From positions 1 through 64,000 of the forward strand of contig JACYLN010000130.1 of NCBI GenBank assembly GCA_015272515.1: 64,000 nucleotides of DNA, written 5' to 3'. The stretch's first letter is position 1. Each line of letters starts with the position of its first letter. Origin of the DNA: Leptolyngbyaceae cyanobacterium C42_A2020_001. Lineage in GTDB: Bacteria; Cyanobacteriota; Cyanobacteriia; Leptolyngbyales; Leptolyngbyaceae. The notes beneath the pieces are model-generated. The model searched no databases, was not told the DNA's origin, and saw only the letters and a program-made list of their open reading frames with translations. A program made the position numbers and the translations under genes. Positions 59,159 to 64,000 of the stretch are shown in pieces.

Positions 59159-59727
59159 TGGGCACCACAGTATCGGTTGAAGTTATCAACCAGTTTGTCT
59201 TCTTTTTGTGCCACGCCATCCATTCGGTTTGCCACTCGATCCAGCGATTCGCTCGCTTTTTGAATAACTTCTAATCCGGCTGGAGAATTTTGCGCCTTGC
59301 TAATGGTTGTAAGTGCACCAATCGTATCTTTGAACGCAGAATTGATTGAGGTAGCGATGGTGACGTACTCATTTTTGAAGTTGATTAAAGACTGATCCTG
59401 TAACGATACTCCGCGAATCTCGGTGGTAACCCGATCCAGTTGAGTCACTAGTTGATTAAAAATTCCGGCAGATTTACTTGCCGCTTTTTGAAAAGCCGAT
59501 AAATCTCCGTTGTCTCCAGCGGCATTGGCTGCCTTCTCAAAATTCTGGCTCTCTTGCAAAAAGCGCTCAGCGATGGGGGCCATTTTGTTTGCAGCAGTGA
59601 CTAACCTGTCACATTGCGCCGCTTTGTTAGGAGCCGCGATCGCCGCCTCTGCACTCACCAACCCCATACACACGACAGGCGCTAGTAGCAGTAGACCTCG
59701 GCGCAAGTATTGCTTCCTCTTCACCAT
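59155..59727 (-). CDS. Exported hypothetical protein, paralogue of 59734
   Basis: The 190-residue protein has a signal peptide ([20 protein letters not shown]) and a helical mature part, with [20 protein letters not shown] near the start. It aligns along its length with the 59734 protein: the QCxRL-NK-PxAE pattern, the [13 protein letters not shown]-like region and the C-terminal Cys (NRYCGAQ). No function is known. ATG at 59727, preceded by AGGAGG with only 2 bp spacing. Confidence 0.75.
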   Translation of the reverse strand: MVKRKQYLRRGLLLLAPVVCMGLVSAEAAIAAPNKAAQCDRLVTAANKMAPIAERFLQESQNFEKAANAAGDNGDLSAFQKAASKSAGIFNQLVTQLDRVTTEIRGVSLQDQSLINFKNEYVTIATSINSAFKDTIGALTTISKAQNSPAGLEVIQKASESLDRVANRMDGVAQKEDKLVDNFNRYCGAQ

Positions 59728-59733
59728 TGCCTC

Positions 59734-60297
59734 CTACTTCTTCACTTCACAATAGTTGTTGAAATCTGATACCAGTCGATTTTCTTCTTGTACCAAACTG
59801 TTCATTTTGCCAGCAGTTGCCGTGAGGCTTCTATCTGCCTGGTCTAGTTGCTTTAAACCAGTTGGGGAGTTCTCAATTTGGCTGATGGTGGTGAGAGCGG
59901 TTGTGGTGTCTTTGAATAATCCATTCACGGCAGTTGCATTTTGCACGTACCGATCTTTTAACTGCACTAGGGTTTCGTCTTTCAAGTCCACGGACTGAAT
60001 TTCTTTGATAATGCCATCCATTTTGCCAGTCAACCCGCTAAAAGCATTGGCTGAATTCGCCGCGGAGGTTTTGAACCCTTTCAAATCGTTTTTAGCTCCC
60101 GCTACTTTGGCGGCGGCTTCAAAACTTTTGCCCTCCTGCTGAAACTGCTCGGCAACCGGGCGAATTTTATTTACCGTCTCTAACAGTCTGTTACATTGAG
60201 ATGTTTTGCTAGGAGTGCAGCCCGCCGCAACTCCGGCGATCGCCAGGGGCAACAACACGCGTGCAGCAGGACGAAAAACAGTGGTCATAGCGGTCAT
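59734..60297 (-). CDS. Lipoprotein-like hypothetical protein, paralogue of 59155
   Basis: The 187-residue protein has a lipobox (LPLAIAGVAAGC) and is probably anchored to a membrane by a lipidated cysteine. The mature part resembles the neighbour: SQCNRLLETVNKIRPVAEQF here against [20 protein letters not shown] there. The fold is expected to be helical and coiled. The two genes are 6 bp apart. An ATG at 60288 (MTTVFRP) is an alternative start. tyrS lies 12 bp upstream. Confidence 0.75.
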   Translation of the reverse strand: MTAMTTVFRPAARVLLPLAIAGVAAGCTPSKTSQCNRLLETVNKIRPVAEQFQQEGKSFEAAAKVAGAKNDLKGFKTSAANSANAFSGLTGKMDGIIKEIQSVDLKDETLVQLKDRYVQNATAVNGLFKDTTTALTTISQIENSPTGLKQLDQADRSLTATAGKMNSLVQEENRLVSDFNNYCEVKK

Positions 60298-60309
60298 TTA
60301 GATATTGCA

Positions 60310-61581
60310 TTAGCGAACCAAACGCACAAACCGCTTAGTGCCCACACTCAAAGTTCGTCCGTGCAAAACTTCGGCGTTCTCAAAGGTCAGGTCAACCTGG
60401 TCGATGCGTTCGCCATCCAATTTAACAGCTCCACCTTGAATTTGACGGCGAGCATCGGAACTACTCTTGCATAATCCACTGGCGCTCACAATGAAAAACA
60501 ATTTGGCAGGAAATTGAATGTCTGCTAACGAAAATTCGGGTACAACAGCTTGCTGAGCCGTTCCCGTACCTTGAACCAGTGCCATCGCTGCTTCCTGTGC
60601 TTGCTTTGCTGCGGCTTCTCCGTGGTACTGACTCACAACCTCCATTGCTAAACACTTTTGGCGATCGCGCGGATTCTCTGGCAAACTCTCTAGAGGCAGT
60701 GGGGTGAGAAGCTCAAAATAATCTTTCAACAGATGATCCGGCGTTTTCTCCAGCTTGGAATACATGGTCAAGGGGTCTTCCGTTAACGCCACGTAGTTGC
60801 CCAGGGACTTCGACATTTTCTGTACCCCATCCGTCCCCAACAAAATCGGCAGCAACAGCCCAAACTGAGGACGCGCCCCAAAGTGCCGTTGCAGATCGCG
60901 CCCTACGGCAATGTTAAATTTCTGGTCGGTACCACCCAGCTCCACATCGGACTCCACCGCCACTGAATCGTAACCCTGCATCAGCGGATAGAGAAACTCA
61001 TGCAAGTAAACAGGGTTACCCTTTTCGTAGCGCTCAGCAAAGCCCTCTTTCGCCAGCATCTGTCCCACAGTCATGGTGGTGAGCAGTTCCAAAATTTTTG
61101 ACAGATCAAGTTTGGAGAGCCACTCTGAGTTGTAACGAACTTCTAAGCGTCCGGGCGTGTCAAAGTCCAGAATCGGGCGCACCTGGTTGAGGTAGGTTTG
61201 AGCATTGGCGTGAACATCTGCCTCAGTCAACTGCCGACGCACGTCTGATTTGCCAGTGGGGTCGCCAATCCGAGCAGTAAAGTCACCAATAATCAGCACC
61301 GCTGTATGCCCCGCATCTTGAAAGGCACGCAGTTTACGAACAGGAATGCTGTGCCCCAGGTGAATATCAGCTCCAGTAGGATCAATGCCCAGCTTGACTC
61401 GCAGCGGGCGATCGCTTTTCAACAATCGCTGCACCAGGTTCTCATCCGGGTTGTCGGAATCTTTCTGATCGGGGAAAATTTCATGGGTACCGCGCATCAA
61501 CCAGGCGAAATCCTGATTTTCCCCCAATGATGAACTTGTCGTTAAACTTTGCTGATCAGTCGTCAGGTCTGCTACACTCAC
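60310..61581 (-). CDS. tyrS: Tyrosyl-tRNA synthetase
   Basis: The 423-residue class I synthetase charges tRNA-Tyr. The HIGH-like motif is [13 protein letters not shown] near residue 75, and the KMSKS motif is [11 protein letters not shown] near residue 253. A C-terminal S4-like RNA-binding part begins around residue 360. The start is a GTG at 61581; the first 20 residues are Ser/Thr-rich and poorly conserved. It heads the minus-strand group with the two exported proteins and pyrF. Confidence 0.96.
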   Translation of the reverse strand: MSVADLTTDQQSLTTSSSLGENQDFAWLMRGTHEIFPDQKDSDNPDENLVQRLLKSDRPLRVKLGIDPTGADIHLGHSIPVRKLRAFQDAGHTAVLIIGDFTARIGDPTGKSDVRRQLTEADVHANAQTYLNQVRPILDFDTPGRLEVRYNSEWLSKLDLSKILELLTTMTVGQMLAKEGFAERYEKGNPVYLHEFLYPLMQGYDSVAVESDVELGGTDQKFNIAVGRDLQRHFGARPQFGLLLPILLGTDGVQKMSKSLGNYVALTEDPLTMYSKLEKTPDHLLKDYFELLTPLPLESLPENPRDRQKCLAMEVVSQYHGEAAAKQAQEAAMALVQGTGTAQQAVVPEFSLADIQFPAKLFFIVSASGLCKSSSDARRQIQGGAVKLDGERIDQVDLTFENAEVLHGRTLSVGTKRFVRLVR

Positions 61582-61822
61582 GGGCTAATTAGAACACTCA
61601 ATAACGATGGACAAACTACTATAATGCAAGCGATCGCCTCATTCAGGCTCACTGAGTTACTGTCAGTTGCTGCATAACTTTACTCTAACCCGTTTCGCGA
61701 TCCGCCTTCCCTCCCCAATTCATCCCCTAGCTTTCCGGTTCATTGGCAGATTTGGTTGAAAAACGGTTCAAAGCACTCCACGTCGTCTATCATCTACCCC
61801 ACCGCACTCTCAGGAAATAGTT

Positions 61823-63739
61823 GTGTCATCCAACACCCTCCACCAAAAACAAACCGCCAATCCAGGTTCCGCTCCGTTCCTGAATTTTGTTGGCACCATC
61901 AGTAAGGTCACTGGTGGCATTGTCTTGGGCGCAACGATGCTGACCAGCTCCGTCATTGCTGGCGGCTTAGTGGGTTTAGCCATCAGTTTTCGTAACCTGC
62001 CTGATGTGCGGGTGCTCCGCAGCTACGCTCCCACCGAAACCACCCACATTTACGATGTCAAAGGGAAGTTGCTGGCAAGCTTGCATGGCGAAGCCAATCG
62101 AGAGGTTATCCCGCTTGACAAAATCTCTCCCGACTTGAAGCGAGCCGTTTTAGCGATTGAAGACAGCTACTTCTACCAGCATCGGGGGGTAAATCCGGGG
62201 GCGATCGTCCGTGCCTTTAGAGCTAACTGGGCGGAAGGCAGAACAGTCGAAGGGGGTTCTACCCTCACGATGCAGCTCGTCAAAAACCTGTTCCTCAATC
62301 CCAAACAAGCATTCAGCCGCAAGTTAGCAGAATCGGTCCTCTCCATGCGGGTAGAACAGATCTTTACCAAAGATCAAATCCTGGAAATGTACCTCAACCA
62401 GGTGTATTGGGGACATAACACCTACGGCGTTGAAACTGCTGCTCAAAGCTACTTTGGCAAATCAGCAGCTAACCTGAATCTGGCAGAAGCCGCCATGATG
62501 GCAGGACTGATTCAAGCCCCTGAAAGCCTTAGCCCCTTCGTAAGTATGAAATTGGCGAAGCAACGGCAAGCCGAAGTCTTGAACCGAATGCAGGAGCTTA
62601 AGTGGATTACGCCACAAGAAGAAGCCGCAGCTCTAAAACAACCCCTTAAGTTTGGCAAAATCACCTCATTCCGTACTAGCCAAATCCCCTATGTCACAGA
62701 AGCTGCGGTTCAGGAATTAACTCGTCGGTTTGGGCGAGATGCCGTGCTTAAAGGCGGGATGCGAGTGCAGACCACGGTCGATACAAAACTTCAACGCATT
62801 GCCGAAGAAGTTGTTAAAGAGGGGCACGAATCGCTGCTGAGTCAAGGCGTTTATGCAGACCAGATGGCACTGGTTGCGGTTGACCCACGCACCCATTTTG
62901 TGAAAGCAATGGTGGGCGGAGTTGATTACCGTAAGAGTCAATATAACCGGGCAATTCAAGCCTTACGCCAGCCTGGTTCTGCCTTCAAACCGTTTGTTTA
63001 CTACGCCGCCTTTGCCAGTGGCAAGTACGGTCCCGACTCCACCGTGGATGATAGCCCGGTCGGCTATCCCGATGGCTATGAGATGTACTATCCCCAGAAC
63101 TACGATGGCTCCTTCTCTGGTCCCATTTCGATACGGCAGGCTCTAGCCGTATCGCGTAACGTGCCAGCCGTGAAATTAGGACAGGAAGTGGGGCTCAACA
63201 AGGTGATTGATGTGGTTCGCACGATAGGGATTCGCAGCCCAATTGAGCCTGTTGTTTCCTTGCCATTAGGTTCTGTTGATCTGACCCCCCTAGAAATGGC
63301 AGGAGCCTATGCCACCTTTGCCAGTAACGGCTGGTATTCGGAAACCACGTTTATTGTTCAGGTAACAGATAGTGCGGGCAACGTGTTGCTAGACAATACA
63401 CCGAAGCCGCAACTGGTGCTGGATCCGTGGTCTGCTGCTTCACTCAATAGTGTGTTGCAAGATGTAATTGAGCGAGGCACTGCTACCGCTGCCAATATTG
63501 GTCGCCCGGCAGCGGGTAAAACCGGAACCACTTCGTCTGAGCGAGATATTTGGTTTGTGGGTTATGTGCCTCAACTTTCGGCGGCAGTTTGGGTGGGGAA
63601 TGATGATTACTCACCGATTGGCTACGGTGCAACGGGGGGAACCTATGTGGCTCCGATCTGGCGCAATTTTATGAATCGAGCATTGCAAGGAGTGCCAGCA
63701 GAAAACTTCCGTCCCGCATCCGATTTTCCAAAACCGTAG
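61823..63739 (+). CDS. Class A penicillin-binding protein (PBP1A-like)
   Basis: The 638-residue bifunctional enzyme polymerises and cross-links peptidoglycan. It has an N-terminal membrane helix (residues about 27-52), a GT51 domain with EDSYFYQHRGVNPGAIVRA and EGGSTLTMQLVKN, and a transpeptidase with GSAFKPF (SXXK), AVSRNVPAV (SXN) and AAGKTGTTSSE (KTG). The GTG start at 61823 has AGGA 8 bases upstream. It is longer than the catalytic core, with a short C-terminal tail. The adjacent gene converges. Confidence 0.95.
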   Translation: MSSNTLHQKQTANPGSAPFLNFVGTISKVTGGIVLGATMLTSSVIAGGLVGLAISFRNLPDVRVLRSYAPTETTHIYDVKGKLLASLHGEANREVIPLDKISPDLKRAVLAIEDSYFYQHRGVNPGAIVRAFRANWAEGRTVEGGSTLTMQLVKNLFLNPKQAFSRKLAESVLSMRVEQIFTKDQILEMYLNQVYWGHNTYGVETAAQSYFGKSAANLNLAEAAMMAGLIQAPESLSPFVSMKLAKQRQAEVLNRMQELKWITPQEEAAALKQPLKFGKITSFRTSQIPYVTEAAVQELTRRFGRDAVLKGGMRVQTTVDTKLQRIAEEVVKEGHESLLSQGVYADQMALVAVDPRTHFVKAMVGGVDYRKSQYNRAIQALRQPGSAFKPFVYYAAFASGKYGPDSTVDDSPVGYPDGYEMYYPQNYDGSFSGPISIRQALAVSRNVPAVKLGQEVGLNKVIDVVRTIGIRSPIEPVVSLPLGSVDLTPLEMAGAYATFASNGWYSETTFIVQVTDSAGNVLLDNTPKPQLVLDPWSAASLNSVLQDVIERGTATAANIGRPAAGKTGTTSSERDIWFVGYVPQLSAAVWVGNDDYSPIGYGATGGTYVAPIWRNFMNRALQGVPAENFRPASDFPKP

Positions 63740-63764
63740 GGACGATACAGCGATCGTTCCTACG
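63735..63764. terminator. Hairpin between convergent genes
   Basis: CGTAGG (63735-63740) and CCTACG (63759-63764) pair, with ACGAT/ATCGT inside. There is no T run on either side, so it could be a bidirectional terminator or just a stable inverted repeat. Confidence 0.5.
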
Positions 63765-63772
63765 ATGTGCGA

Positions 63773-64000
63773 TTACAGTTCAGGAAAGGCGTAGACCACG
63801 GCACCAGACCTGGGATCGTTTTGGATGTCCGCATGACCCTTTTTCGCCATGCCTAACAGCGTGACTTCAACTTCAGTAAAATCTGCGCCTGTATCGGCAA
63901 CGGCTTGAGTTACAGAGATTTTGCCACCACGTTTTTGCGCCGCTTTGAGCAGATCTCGACGGAGTTTTTCTTCCCGCTGTTTAGGAGAATCAATCAATCG
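63773..64000 (-). CDS. Winged-helix-like hypothetical protein (start outside the window)
   Basis: The visible C-terminal 75 codons encode RREEKLRRD-like helical sequence, then GKISVTQAVADTGADFTEVE, which looks like a winged-helix recognition region, then GHADIQNDPRSGAVVYAFPE. The frame runs on past the window edge, so the start and family are not known. It converges on the PBP1A-like gene, with a hairpin between them. Confidence 0.65.
   Translation of the reverse strand, partial: RLIDSPKQREEKLRRDLLKAAQKRGGKISVTQAVADTGADFTEVEVTLLGMAKKGHADIQNDPRSGAVVYAFPEL

Overview
The window is from a cyanobacterial chromosome. The evidence is the split RNA polymerase genes rpoC1 and rpoC2, a carboxysomal-type beta carbonic anhydrase, NdhS, Psb32-like and HHL1-like photosystem II repair factors, a HetI-like phosphopantetheinyl transferase, and dense HIP1-type sites (GCGATCGC). 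Base composition and gene repertoire would fit a Leptolyngbya-like filamentous lineage, but genus is inference. Most of the window is ordinary chromosome. The unusual parts are 26.5-30.5 kb, 34.7-35.9 kb, 39-50 kb and 51.5-57 kb.

Layout. 1-1.7 kb: the 3' part of tRNA-Arg(ACG) with its terminator, an MMADHC-like protein, a cupin and a thioredoxin-like [2Fe-2S] ferredoxin. 1.8-12.8 kb: the conserved order rpsT-tatD-rpoB-rpoC1-rpoC2 on the minus strand, with inverted repeats in the rpoB leader and in both rpo spacers. 13-24.4 kb: housekeeping and small regulatory genes (hisD, a STAS protein, hemF, an SRPBCC protein, mrp, rodA, ndhS, a HAS-barrel-like protein, a cation:proton antiporter, a response regulator). 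24.5-33.5 kb: uvrC and uvrA flank a signalling cluster made of a PAS-PP2C phosphatase, a coiled-coil GGDEF cyclase, an HATPase-like kinase candidate and a STAS-like protein. This part set resembles the Pseudomonas SiaABCD switch, and a 144-bp MITE sits inside the cluster. 33.6-38.8 kb: ccaA, a secreted protein with a truncated upstream copy, a phosphopantetheinyl transferase with a TTG start, a parvulin and a glycosyltransferase.

39-50 kb is a phosphorus-scavenging island of three very large minus-strand genes without signal peptides and with RTX or serralysin-like C-termini. They are a phytase-like domain interrupted by two GDPD domains, a tandem alkaline-phosphatase-like protein that lacks the three canonical zinc histidines in both copies, and a canonical PhoA-type phosphatase with RTX repeats. 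Two Fur-box-like sites lie upstream of the last one. 50-51.5 kb holds the divergent psb32-like and HHL1-like genes.

51.5-57 kb holds minus-strand signalling ATPases. An AAA-like/4xGAF gene has been broken by an exact 46-bp tandem duplication; removing one copy restores a single 1,136-codon frame. Upstream of it, a HTH-TIR protein and an AAA-like ATPase overlap by 193 bp in different frames and look like a second split fusion. A G-quadruplex-type repeat lies just upstream of the AAA-GAF start. 57-64 kb: an HD phosphohydrolase, pyrF with two paralogous exported proteins, tyrS, a class A penicillin-binding protein and a winged-helix-like protein cut by the window edge.

No CRISPR array, rRNA operon, prophage or complete insertion sequence was seen.
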